Shown piece by piece: positions 6,070-14,060 of a DNA stretch of 16,855 bases. The notes under the pieces were generated by a model that saw nothing but the letters and a program-made list of their open reading frames with translations, had not been told where the DNA came from and ran no database searches. Both the position numbers and the translations under genes were made by a program. Position 1 is the first letter of the stretch, and every line of letters starts with the position of its first letter. This stretch comes from Gammaproteobacteria bacterium (GTDB lineage: Bacteria > Pseudomonadota > Gammaproteobacteria > Arenicellales > JAOTYS01): contig JAOTYS010000044.1 of assembly GCA_029861795.1 (NCBI GenBank), positions 1-16,855 on the forward strand, written 5' to 3'.

Positions 6070-8637
6070 ATGTCGTCGATTGCCAAAGAAACACTGCCGG
6101 CAAATCTAGAGCAAGAAATGCGGCAGTCCTATCTGGATTACGCGATGAGCGTGATCGTCGGGCGGGCGCTTCCAGACGTGCGTGATGGCCTCAAGCCTGT
6201 GCACAGGCGTGTGTTATTTGCCATGTCTCAGCTCGGCAATGACTGGAATCGGCCGTACAAAAAGTCGGCGCGCATTACCGGCGATGTTATCGGTAAATAT
6301 CATCCCCACGGCGACACTGCGGTGTATGACACCATCGTTCGGCTCGCCCAGAATTTCTCGTTGCGTTATCCATTGATCGATGGGCAGGGTAATTTCGGCT
6401 CAGTGGACGGCGACGCGCCGGCCGCGATGCGTTACACCGAGATTCGTCTGTCGCGCATCGCGCATGAAATGCTGGCGGATATTGAGCACGAAACTGTCGA
6501 TTTCGGGCCGAACTACGATGAAACCGAAATGCAGCCCCTGGTGCTGCCCACCCGGATACCCAATCTGCTGGTTAACGGCTCTTCAGGAATTGCGGTGGGT
6601 ATGGCCACCAATATTCCTCCGCACAATCTGACTGAGGTGGTCGACGCATGTCTTGCGCTTGTTAACGACGAGGTTCTGAGCATCGATCAGCTGATGGAAT
6701 ACATCCCTGGCCCGGATTTTCCTACCGCCGGCATCATTAATGGGGGACATGGAATCCGCGATGCATACCGCACTGGGCGGGGCAAAATATATACACGTGC
6801 GCGGATCAACATAGAGACAAATGAGCAAACCGGAAGACAAGCTATCATCGTCACGGAGCTACCGTATCAAGTCAACAAGGCAAGGCTCCTGGAAAAAATC
6901 GCCGAGCTGGTGCGTGCCAAGAGAGTAGAAGGGATATCTGAATTGCGCGACGAATCCGACAAATCGGGTATGCGCATGGTAATTGAGTTGCGTCGAGGGG
7001 AGGTCGCCGAGGTTGTGCTGAACAATCTCTATCAGCATACCCAAATGGAGACGGTGTTCGGTATCAATATCGTTGCGTTAGTCAATAATCAACCGCGTCA
7101 GTTTAATCTCAAGGAACTGATAGAGGAATTCCTTCGGCATCGGCGGGAGGTGGTGACTCGCCGGACCATATTTGATTTGCGCAAAGCGCGTGAGCGTGCC
7201 CACGTGTTGGAAGGTTTGGCGGTAGCACTTAGCAACATTGATCCGGTGATTGCGTTGATCAAGGCTTCTTCTAGCCCTGCAGACGCCAAGACTGCGTTAT
7301 TGGGCCAGGTTTGGGCGCCCGGTGTAGTTAAGGCGATGCTGGACAAATCCACGGTGGGCCTGTCTAGACCGGAAGGCCTGGATCCAGCCTACGGCCTAGT
7401 TGACAAGGGGTATCGCTTGTCGGAAGCCCAGGCTCAAGCCATTTTGGATTTGCGCCTACATCGTTTGACTGGCCTCGAGCAAAACAAACTGCGAGAAGAA
7501 TATGCTGAGATTCTGGACCGTATCACGGGTCTGCTTGAGATCCTTCAGAGCACTGACCGCTTGATGCAGGTGATCCGTGAAGAGTTGATGGAAGTTCGTG
7601 ATCGCTATGGCGATAAGCGGCGCACTGAGATCGTCCAAGATCGTCTTGATTTGTCTACCGAAGATTTGATCGCGCAAGAGGATGTTGTGGTTACCTTGTC
7701 CCATGCAGGATACGCCAAAGCGCAACCGGTGGCGGACTATCGAGCTCAACGCCGTGGCGGGCGTGGCAAGACAGCCACTCGGACAAAGGATGAGGACTTT
7801 GTTAGCAGACTGTTCGTGGCCAATACCCATGACACCATTCTTTGTTTTTCGAGTCGCGGAAAAGTTTACTGGCTCAAGGTATATCAGCTTCCCCAGGCAG
7901 GTCGTGCAGCCCGCGGAAAGCCCTTGGTGAACTTGTTGCCGCTGGAGGATGATGAGCAAGTTACCGCCGTTCTCGCGGTACGAGGATTTGAAGAGGATCG
8001 GTTCGTATTTATGGCTACCGGCGATGGAACGGTGAAAAAGACTGCACTAAGAGACTTCTCTCGCCCACGGGCATCAGGGATCATTGCTCTGGATTTGCGC
8101 GATGACAATCAACTGGTGGGGGTAGGGCTTACAGATGGCAATCAGGACATCGTTCTGTTCACTGATACCGGCAAAGTGATTCGTTTTGCTGAGACCGATG
8201 TGCGGGTAATGGGTCGAACAGCACGCGGTGTGCGCGGTATCACTTTGCAGAAGGATCAGAAGGTGATTTCCCTGATCATCGCCCAAGGGGGTGATGACGA
8301 GAGCAAGTCCATGGTTTTGACGGCAACAAAGAACGGCTACGGCAAGTGTACATTGTTGCGGGACTACCCGCGTCAGCACCGAGGAGGCCAAGGGGTAATT
8401 TCGATACAGGTCAAAGGGCGCAATGGTGCGGTAGTGGGTGCAGACCTGGTTGATCCGCAGGACGAAGTTATGCTCATCACCGATGGTGGCATACTGATTC
8501 GAACAAGGATCGTGGAGATATCTGTGATGGGTCGCAACACTCAAGGCGTCAGACTGATTGACCTACAGGAGAATGAAAGACTGGTGGGTCTGGGGAAGGT
8601 GGAGGAATCGAATGTGAACGGAGAGTCGCAAACTTAG
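6070..8637 (+). CDS. gyrA: DNA gyrase subunit A
   Basis: GyrA is the breakage-reunion subunit of the A2B2 gyrase, which introduces negative supercoils. It has 855 residues. The N-terminus is canonical ([31 protein letters not shown]). The winged-helix region holds [12 protein letters not shown], with Thr at the position of E. coli Ser 83 and Asp at 87; Thr is the normal residue in several genera. Catalytic Tyr 122 is in MRYTEIRL. The coiled-coil tower precedes the C-terminal beta-pinwheel. The GyrA box AQRRGGRGK (about 558-566), which separates gyrase from topoisomerase IV, is present. The protein ends soon after the last pinwheel blade, without the long acidic tail of E. coli GyrA (875 residues). 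The ATG at 6070 fits family alignment; no Shine-Dalgarno motif is visible. Confidence 0.98.
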   Translation: MSSIAKETLPANLEQEMRQSYLDYAMSVIVGRALPDVRDGLKPVHRRVLFAMSQLGNDWNRPYKKSARITGDVIGKYHPHGDTAVYDTIVRLAQNFSLRYPLIDGQGNFGSVDGDAPAAMRYTEIRLSRIAHEMLADIEHETVDFGPNYDETEMQPLVLPTRIPNLLVNGSSGIAVGMATNIPPHNLTEVVDACLALVNDEVLSIDQLMEYIPGPDFPTAGIINGGHGIRDAYRTGRGKIYTRARINIETNEQTGRQAIIVTELPYQVNKARLLEKIAELVRAKRVEGISELRDESDKSGMRMVIELRRGEVAEVVLNNLYQHTQMETVFGINIVALVNNQPRQFNLKELIEEFLRHRREVVTRRTIFDLRKARERAHVLEGLAVALSNIDPVIALIKASSSPADAKTALLGQVWAPGVVKAMLDKSTVGLSRPEGLDPAYGLVDKGYRLSEAQAQAILDLRLHRLTGLEQNKLREEYAEILDRITGLLEILQSTDRLMQVIREELMEVRDRYGDKRRTEIVQDRLDLSTEDLIAQEDVVVTLSHAGYAKAQPVADYRAQRRGGRGKTATRTKDEDFVSRLFVANTHDTILCFSSRGKVYWLKVYQLPQAGRAARGKPLVNLLPLEDDEQVTAVLAVRGFEEDRFVFMATGDGTVKKTALRDFSRPRASGIIALDLRDDNQLVGVGLTDGNQDIVLFTDTGKVIRFAETDVRVMGRTARGVRGITLQKDQKVISLIIAQGGDDESKSMVLTATKNGYGKCTLLRDYPRQHRGGQGVISIQVKGRNGAVVGADLVDPQDEVMLITDGGILIRTRIVEISVMGRNTQGVRLIDLQENERLVGLGKVEESNVNGESQT

Positions 8638-8663
8638 CGGTTATTATTTGGGCCGCGTAACCG
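8638..8663 (+). other. Stem-loop directly after gyrA
   Basis: CGGTTA (8638-8643) and TAACCG (8658-8663) are perfect inverted arms starting immediately after the gyrA stop. The loop is 14 nt, or 12 nt with one more wobble pair. No U-run follows, so it is not a standard terminator. It may mark the gyrA mRNA 3' end or the start of the pheA leader. Confidence 0.3.
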
Positions 8664-8786
8664 ATCTCAAATTTCATGGCATTACGCTGACATTTGCCAC
8701 TAACTCGGAATAGTTTTGCGTAGGTTACTGAATTCTAAGATGGAGCAGTGCGCGGTCATATGTATTGCCGCGATCGCCGATGGCAT

Positions 8787-9869
8787 ATGAGCGCAAGCCG
8801 ACGACTTAAGGAGTTGAGAGCCAGCATTGATCGGATAGATGAACAAATTCAGCAACTGATCAATGATCGTGCAAACATTGCTTCAGAGATAGCGAAGGCC
8901 AAGCTAGAGTCCGGTGAAGGGTCTTTTTATCGCCCTGAGCGAGAAGCGCAGATACTGCGTAACATCGCCGCACGAAACGATGGTCCGCTATCCGATGGGA
9001 AGATAACGGGGATCTTCCGTGAGATCATATCGGCGACTCTATCCTTGGAGTCCGAAACGACGGTCGCGTTTTTAGGACCTGAGGGTACGTTCACCCAGGA
9101 CGCTGCACTCAAGCATTTCGGGCATTCTGCTAACACAGTTGCGGTGGAGACCATCGACGGCGTGTTTCGTGTAGTAGAGTCTGATACCGCCCAGTTCGGG
9201 GTGGTACCCATCGAAAATTCTACCGAAGGGGCGGTCACCCACACTCTGGATATGCTGTTAGATTCGCCTCTTCGAATCTGTGGTGAGATTGAGCTTCGCA
9301 TTCGCCACAATCTCCTTAGCCAGGAGGAGAGTCTGGACGCGGTCGAGAGGGTATTGGCTCATGGTCAGACCGTGGCCCAGTGTAGACTTTGGTTGAACAG
9401 TAAGCTATCCCACGCAGAGGCCATTACCGTGTCCAGCAATGCCGAGGCGGCAAGACGTGCAGCCGAGGACAGTGGTACCGCTGCTATTGCTAGTCGTACG
9501 GCAGCGGAGCTCTACGGTTTGCGCGTTTTGGCTGCAAACATCGAGGACAGTTCGATCAACACTACCCGGTTCTTGGTGCTAGGCAAAATAGAAACCGAAT
9601 CGAGTGGCGATGACAAAACTAGCCTATTGCTATCTAGCAAGGACAGACCCGGGGCGCTGTACCGTTTGCTTGAACCTTTGGCAAGGCATGGAGTCAGCAT
9701 GACGCGAATCGAGTCGAGGCCATCGAGGAAAGGTCTGTGGGAGTATGTTTTTTTTATCGATATTGAAGGTCACGCTAAAGACAAGGCCGTCACCGCGGTA
9801 TTGTCTGAACTGCGGGCAGAGGCTGCATTCTTGAAGTTGCTCGGCTCATACCCGCGCAGCGTGTCGTGA
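8787..9869 (+). CDS. pheA: Bifunctional chorismate mutase/prephenate dehydratase (P-protein)
   Basis: PheA converts chorismate to prephenate and then to phenylpyruvate, the committed steps to phenylalanine. It has 360 residues from the ATG at 8787, which matches family N-termini; in-frame starts at 8748 (GTG) and 8760 (ATG) would add residues without homology. The AroQ mutase domain (1-90) keeps Arg 11, Arg 28 and Lys 39, at the same numbers as the E. coli active-site residues. The dehydratase domain (92-268) begins VAFLGPEGTFTQ and holds VPIENSTEGAV and the NTTRF motif (258-262). The ACT regulatory domain (about 277-357) has the phenylalanine-binding motifs GALYRLL (289-295) and ESRPSRKG (309-316), so feedback inhibition by phenylalanine is expected. 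It lies 149 bp after gyrA, with serC missing between them, and 7 bp before hisC. No Phe-rich leader peptide was found. Confidence 0.96.
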   Translation: MSASRRLKELRASIDRIDEQIQQLINDRANIASEIAKAKLESGEGSFYRPEREAQILRNIAARNDGPLSDGKITGIFREIISATLSLESETTVAFLGPEGTFTQDAALKHFGHSANTVAVETIDGVFRVVESDTAQFGVVPIENSTEGAVTHTLDMLLDSPLRICGEIELRIRHNLLSQEESLDAVERVLAHGQTVAQCRLWLNSKLSHAEAITVSSNAEAARRAAEDSGTAAIASRTAAELYGLRVLAANIEDSSINTTRFLVLGKIETESSGDDKTSLLLSSKDRPGALYRLLEPLARHGVSMTRIESRPSRKGLWEYVFFIDIEGHAKDKAVTAVLSELRAEAAFLKLLGSYPRSVS

Positions 9870-9876
9870 CGCTACG

Positions 9877-10977
9877 ATGTTGAGTCCAGTGGAATTGGCG
9901 GTACCCGGTGCTCGTAGTTTACAACCCTACCAACCCGGCAAACCATCAGAGGAGCTAGAGCGCGAATACGGGATTCAGCACGCGGTCAAGCTTGCTTCCA
10001 ACGAAAATCCCTTGGGTCCGTCGTCGCTTGCGCTGAAGGCCTTGACCAAGGCCGGCCCGACTTTCGCGCGTTACCCAGACGGCAATAGCTTTGCACTAAA
10101 GCGCGCCCTGGCAGAAAGGCTGAAACTGAGGGCATCACAGATCACCCTGGGCAATGGCTCGAATGAAATCTTAGAGTTGGTGGCACGAACCTTTGTGTCA
10201 TCGTCTGACGAAGTAGTTTTTTCGCAGCACGCCTTTGTGGTTTACCCGTTGGTGACCCAATCCATCGGTGCGTCTGGGATTGTTGTCCCAGCCAAAAACT
10301 GGGGCCATGACTTGGAGGCCATGGCCGAAGCAGTCACCGCATGTACCAAGATGGTGTTTATTGCCAACCCTAACAATCCCACTGGCACTTGGGTGACGAG
10401 TTCTCAACTAGAAAAGTTCTTAACGGCGATGCCCGATCATGTGCTTGTGGTGGTCGACGAGGCCTACTTTGAGTATGTGGCTGAACCAGCGTATCCAAAC
10501 TGTATCCAATGGGTTGAACATTTCCCGAATCTTGTCGTTACCCGCACCTTTTCTAAGGCATACGGCCTAGCGGGCTTAAGAGTGGGATGGGGTGTATCCA
10601 GCAGTGAGATCGCCGATCTTATGAATCGGGTACGACAGCCATTTAATGTGAGTAGTGCCGCGCAGACGGCTGCATTGGCGGCGCTACAAGATGAGGACCA
10701 CATTGAGAAGAGTGTCACCCTCAATGCAGCGCAGATGGCTAGGCTGCAACAGGCCCTTCCCGCAATGGGATTATCCGTCATTCCATCGGTCGGAAACTTC
10801 GTATGTGTAGATGTGGGCCGATCCGCCGCACAGGTGTATGAGGCGCTATTGCATGAGGGCGTCATTGTGCGTCCGGTGGACAACTACGGTTTGCCCAATC
10901 ACTTGCGAATCACGGTAGGCTTGCTTGAGGAAAATGACCGGCTTATTTCTGCGCTGGCTCGGGCGCTTGGGCGCTAG
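9877..10977 (+). CDS. hisC: Histidinol-phosphate/aromatic aminotransferase (HisC family)
   Basis: This is a pyridoxal-phosphate fold-type I aminotransferase of 366 residues. Motifs: VKLASNENPLGPS (37-49), TLGNGSNEIL (90-99), the ANPNNPTGTW cofactor segment (163-172), VVVDEAYFEY with Asp 194 and Tyr 197, and the PLP-binding Lys 227 in RTFSKAYGLAGLRVGWG. The C-terminal Arg region HLRITVGLLEEN is present. HisC makes histidinol phosphate, but copies set between pheA and tyrA, as here and in Pseudomonas (hisC2), are thought to act as well or mainly on phenylpyruvate, hydroxyphenylpyruvate or prephenate. The context supports an aromatic role; the sequence does not separate the two. The ATG at 9877 is 7 bp after the pheA stop, so they are probably co-transcribed. 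Confidence 0.92.
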   Translation: MLSPVELAVPGARSLQPYQPGKPSEELEREYGIQHAVKLASNENPLGPSSLALKALTKAGPTFARYPDGNSFALKRALAERLKLRASQITLGNGSNEILELVARTFVSSSDEVVFSQHAFVVYPLVTQSIGASGIVVPAKNWGHDLEAMAEAVTACTKMVFIANPNNPTGTWVTSSQLEKFLTAMPDHVLVVVDEAYFEYVAEPAYPNCIQWVEHFPNLVVTRTFSKAYGLAGLRVGWGVSSSEIADLMNRVRQPFNVSSAAQTAALAALQDEDHIEKSVTLNAAQMARLQQALPAMGLSVIPSVGNFVCVDVGRSAAQVYEALLHEGVIVRPVDNYGLPNHLRITVGLLEENDRLISALARALGR

Positions 10978-11018
10978 CGAGTCCTGTTTGATTCCCCCGA
11001 AGCTGTTAAGCTCTGATT

Positions 11019-11034
11019 CGCCCATTGCCGGGCG
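11019..11034 (+). other. Hairpin in the hisC-tyrA gap
   Basis: CGCCC (11019-11023) pairs with GGGCG (11030-11034) across a 6-nt loop. One wobble and one A-T pair can extend the stem to 7. No U-tract follows, so it looks like an RNA structure within a polycistronic message rather than a terminator. Confidence 0.25.
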
Positions 11035-11081
11035 GACATCGCTTCGATTCATTGCGCAGCAAGGTGGCGCCGATAATAGGC

Positions 11082-11960
11082 ATGATTGAGACGCCTTTGA
11101 TTAACAAGCTGGCGATCATCGGGACGGGATTGATCGGCGGTTCTTTAGCTCGCGCCCTCAAAGCGCAGGGTGCCGTGGCAAAGGTAATAGGAGTTGGACG
11201 CAATCCGCAAAACCTGGAAAAGGCAATGGAACTAGGTGCTATCGATGCCTTTACCCACGATGCCGGAGCAGCGGTGGTTAGCGCAGATATGGTGGTGTTG
11301 GCCACACCGATCGGTGCCATGGAAGATGCATTTCGACAGATTGCACCTGCTTTAACGCCCCAAGCGGTTGTTACCGACGTCGGCAGTGTAAAAGCAGTGG
11401 TGGTGGCAGCGGCGCGTCGTCATCTCGGCGAGCGTCTGCCCAGGTTTGTTCCCGGTCATCCCATCGCGGGTACTGAGCGCTCCGGTGTCACCGCCTCTGA
11501 GAAAGATCTGTTCCAGGATCGTCACGTGGTGCTGACCCCTGTTGCAGAGACTGAGCCGCAAGCGACTGCGTTGGTGCGTCAGATGTGGGAGGTTACGGGT
11601 AGCACGGTCAGCGAAATGACGGTCGCTCAACACGACCATGTCCTGAGTGCTACTAGCCACTTACCCCACGTGTTGGCTTACACCTTGGTGGATCACCTTG
11701 CCCACCGCGAAGATAGTGAGTTGCTGTTTAGGCTTGCTGCCGGTGGGTTCTATGATTTCACTCGAATCGCGTCAAGCGACCCGGTGATGTGGCGGGACAT
11801 CTGCTTGGGTAACAGAGAGGCCATTACCGCGGCAGTGCGGGCTTATCGAGACGCCCTCGATCAGATGCTCGATGCGCTTGATCGTGGAGATGGGGAGCAA
11901 CTTTCTGAATTGTTTACCCATGCGAAACGCGCACGTGATCGGTACATCAAACAACGCTAA
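11082..11960 (+). CDS. tyrA: Prephenate dehydrogenase (TyrA), stand-alone
   Basis: TyrA oxidatively decarboxylates prephenate (or dehydrogenates arogenate) on the way to tyrosine. It has 292 residues from the ATG at 11082; a TTG at 11025 or GTG at 11064 would only add residues without homology. The Rossmann motif is LAIIGTGLIGGSLARAL (10-26). TDVGSVK (98-104) and the catalytic His region FVPGHPIAGTERSG (122-135) follow, and RHVVLTP and the helical SHLPHVLAYTL (192-202) complete the signature. There is no chorismate mutase domain at the N-terminus and no ACT domain at the C-terminus. The protein is not fused to AroA as in Pseudomonas; its TAA shares TAATG with the aroA start, so translation is likely coupled. 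NAD versus NADP preference was not judged. Confidence 0.94.
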   Translation: MIETPLINKLAIIGTGLIGGSLARALKAQGAVAKVIGVGRNPQNLEKAMELGAIDAFTHDAGAAVVSADMVVLATPIGAMEDAFRQIAPALTPQAVVTDVGSVKAVVVAAARRHLGERLPRFVPGHPIAGTERSGVTASEKDLFQDRHVVLTPVAETEPQATALVRQMWEVTGSTVSEMTVAQHDHVLSATSHLPHVLAYTLVDHLAHREDSELLFRLAAGGFYDFTRIASSDPVMWRDICLGNREAITAAVRAYRDALDQMLDALDRGDGEQLSELFTHAKRARDRYIKQR

Positions 11961-13294
11961 TGGGGAAAGCGATAGCCGAAAGGTTGGATTATCGTGTAGA
12001 ACCTGGCGGTAGCCTCTCGGGGATTGTTCGAGTTCCTGGTGATAAGTCAATTTCCCACCGTGCGGTTATTCTAGGGTCGATAGCCGAAGGTGAAACCAAT
12101 ATCGACGGACTGCTGCAAGGCAACGATGTATTGGCGTCTATTAACGCTATGCGAGCACTGGGGGTTGAGATCGACGGGCCTGAGGCTGGTCGTCTTACGC
12201 TGCAAGGCGTTGGGCTGCATGGACTTCATCAACCTTCGCACGACCTTGATCTCGGTAATTCTGGGACCGGGATGCGTCTGTTGTGTGGGCTGCTTAGCGC
12301 ACAGCAGTTCGGAGTGGTTCTCACCGGGGACGCCTCTTTGTTGCGACGACCGATGCAACGGATCGTCGAGCCGTTAAGGCGCATGGGGGCCCAGATACAC
12401 ACAAGTCGCGACGGTCGAGCTCCATTGCGAATTGACGGTGGCGCCGCCCTGTCCGGCATTTACTATAGCATGCCGGTGGCGAGCGCTCAGGTAAAATCTA
12501 CATTGCTGCTTGCTGGGTTGTACGCCTCCGAGGAAACCTGTGTCGCCGAGCCTGCACCGACGCGTGACCACACTGAGAGAATGCTACGCGATTTTGGCTA
12601 TGAGGTGCGATATACAGAAGATACGGCTTGCGTCAGTGGCGGCGGTGTGTTGCAGGGTAGAGCGTTTCAGATTCCAGGGGACCTTTCGTCGGCGACATTC
12701 TTTCTGGTCGGTGCGACGATTGCAACAGACTCCAATCTGAGATTGGAGGGCGTGGGTATCAATCCCAGTCGCAGAGGTGTTCTCGATATTCTGCGCGATA
12801 TGGGGGCAGATATTCAGATTATGGATCCGAGGCGGCTAGGCGGTGAGCCAGTAGCGGATTTGGTGGTACGCAGTGCCGCGCTGCATGGCATCCGTATCCC
12901 CAAAGACAAGGTGCCATTGGCTATCGATGAGTTTCCCGCGATCTTGATCGCTGCTGCCTGTGCCAGCGGCGAAACTGTGCTAAGTGGCGCCGAGGAGCTA
13001 AGAGTTAAGGAGAGCGATCGCATCTCCGCTATGGCTCAAGGTCTACGAAACCTAGGCGTAGAGGTATCCGAACGCGTGGACGGGGTTGTCGTCAGAGGTG
13101 GGATAATCCATGGTGGTGAGGTGGATAGTCATGGAGATCACCGAGTAGCAATGGCTTTTGCGATGGCTGGAATCCAGGCCGAGCGGCCCATTTTAGTGCG
13201 CAATTGCGACAACGTTGCGACGTCGTTTCCAGATTTCGTTGGCTTGACTGCGCGCAGCGGCTTAAACATTGCAGCGATCACAGCGACCCAATAG
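11960..13294 (+). CDS. aroA: 3-phosphoshikimate 1-carboxyvinyltransferase (EPSP synthase)
   Basis: AroA transfers the enolpyruvyl group of PEP to shikimate-3-phosphate, the sixth step of the shikimate pathway. It has 444 residues. Motifs: PGDKSISHRAVILGS (26-40) with Lys 29, DLGNSGTGMRLL (97-108), RRPMQRIVEPLRRMGA (129-144), SAQVKSTLLLAGL (175-187), TRDHTERML (201-209), AIDEFPAIL (321-329) with Asp 323 and Glu 324, EELRVKESDRISAM (345-358), and HGDHRVAMAFA (391-401). The last motifs and the Leu after GTGMR (Pro 101 in E. coli) resemble the class II-like enzymes of Pseudomonas and other bacteria rather than the E. coli class I form. Gly 102 matches E. coli Gly 96. The ATG overlaps the tyrA stop by one base, and the TAG overlaps the cmk GTG by one base. 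Confidence 0.97.
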   Translation: MGKAIAERLDYRVEPGGSLSGIVRVPGDKSISHRAVILGSIAEGETNIDGLLQGNDVLASINAMRALGVEIDGPEAGRLTLQGVGLHGLHQPSHDLDLGNSGTGMRLLCGLLSAQQFGVVLTGDASLLRRPMQRIVEPLRRMGAQIHTSRDGRAPLRIDGGAALSGIYYSMPVASAQVKSTLLLAGLYASEETCVAEPAPTRDHTERMLRDFGYEVRYTEDTACVSGGGVLQGRAFQIPGDLSSATFFLVGATIATDSNLRLEGVGINPSRRGVLDILRDMGADIQIMDPRRLGGEPVADLVVRSAALHGIRIPKDKVPLAIDEFPAILIAAACASGETVLSGAEELRVKESDRISAMAQGLRNLGVEVSERVDGVVVRGGIIHGGEVDSHGDHRVAMAFAMAGIQAERPILVRNCDNVATSFPDFVGLTARSGLNIAAITATQ

Positions 13295-14013
13295 TGACAA
13301 CGGCGTGTGCCAGAGTGGTGACATTGGATGGCCCGGTCGGCTCAGGCAAAGGGGCTGTGGGTCAAATCGTTGCGCAAAGGTTGTCGTGGCATTACTTGGA
13401 CAGCGGTGCGCTCTATCGGGTATTGGCGTATGTGGCAATGACCAATAGTGTGCCACCCGACGACGTCAATGCTATGGTTGAGCTGGCGCGTACATTGAAA
13501 GTGGAATGGAGGCCGCGCCCCGGGGATGTGCCGGAAGTCCTGCTCAGCAATACTAATGTCAGTGAGCTCATACGTTCTGAGGCATGCGGGGACATCGCCT
13601 CACAATTGGCAGCGGCTCCGCCCATAAGAAAGAGCCTTCTCATGCTCCAGCGGCGAGCCTATCGGCCGCCTGGGTTAGTAGCGGATGGTCGCGACATGGG
13701 CACAGTGGTGTTTCCTGATGCTGTTCTCAAGATCTTTCTCACAGCGAGCGCCGAGGTTAGGGCCGAGAGACGCTATAAGCAGTTGAAGGAAAAGGGATTT
13801 GATGTTAGTCTTCCTCCCCTTTTGCAGGGAATTCTCGAGCGAGACGAGCGAGATTCGACTCGCACGGTGTCTCCAATGGCCCCTGCTGAGGATGCATCTG
13901 TGATAGATACGTCTAATATGACTATCGAAGACACTGTGGCGCGTATACTGCAGGAACTGGAACAGAAATTTGCTGACAGGTCCATCGGGTATAGGTCTTA
14001 CGAGTCGGCTTGA
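13294..14013 (+). CDS. cmk: Cytidylate kinase
   Basis: Cmk phosphorylates CMP and dCMP with ATP. It has 239 residues, slightly longer than E. coli Cmk (227). The GTG start at 13294 overlaps the aroA stop (TAGTG) and places homology (VVTLDGPVGSGKG) at residue 8; upstream in-frame codons lie inside aroA and are rejected. The P-loop is GPVGSGKG (13-20). LDSGALYR (35-42) and the NMP-binding region lead to LVADGRDMGTVVFPDA (128-142), and the lid holds LERDERDSTR (181-190). The C-terminal extension past residue 228 is not conserved. The order aroA-cmk-rpsA is standard in Gammaproteobacteria. No Shine-Dalgarno motif is seen, so initiation probably depends on translation of aroA. Confidence 0.95.
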   Translation: MTTACARVVTLDGPVGSGKGAVGQIVAQRLSWHYLDSGALYRVLAYVAMTNSVPPDDVNAMVELARTLKVEWRPRPGDVPEVLLSNTNVSELIRSEACGDIASQLAAAPPIRKSLLMLQRRAYRPPGLVADGRDMGTVVFPDAVLKIFLTASAEVRAERRYKQLKEKGFDVSLPPLLQGILERDERDSTRTVSPMAPAEDASVIDTSNMTIEDTVARILQELEQKFADRSIGYRSYESA

Positions 14014-14060
14014 GTTGAAGATGGGACTGACATTAAAGATTGGGAGTGGTCTGACACGAT

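Noticed and set aside
6313..6336. Thr at GyrA position 83 as a quinolone-resistance mutation
   Set aside because: Thr is the wild-type residue in several Gammaproteobacteria such as Pseudomonas, so it is not evidence of acquired resistance.
7456..7959. A 167-codon minus-strand frame inside gyrA (also one at 8074-8544)
   Set aside because: It lies fully antisense to the conserved gyrA pinwheel region, shows no recognisable domain, and is explained by codon bias of the sense gene.
8676..8690. A four-codon frame in the gyrA-pheA gap as a pheL-like attenuator peptide
   Set aside because: It contains no phenylalanine codons and no terminator/antiterminator pair follows.
13204..13293. An upstream start for cmk inside aroA
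   Set aside because: Homology begins just after the GTG at 13294, which overlaps the aroA stop. The upstream residues are out-of-frame aroA sequence.
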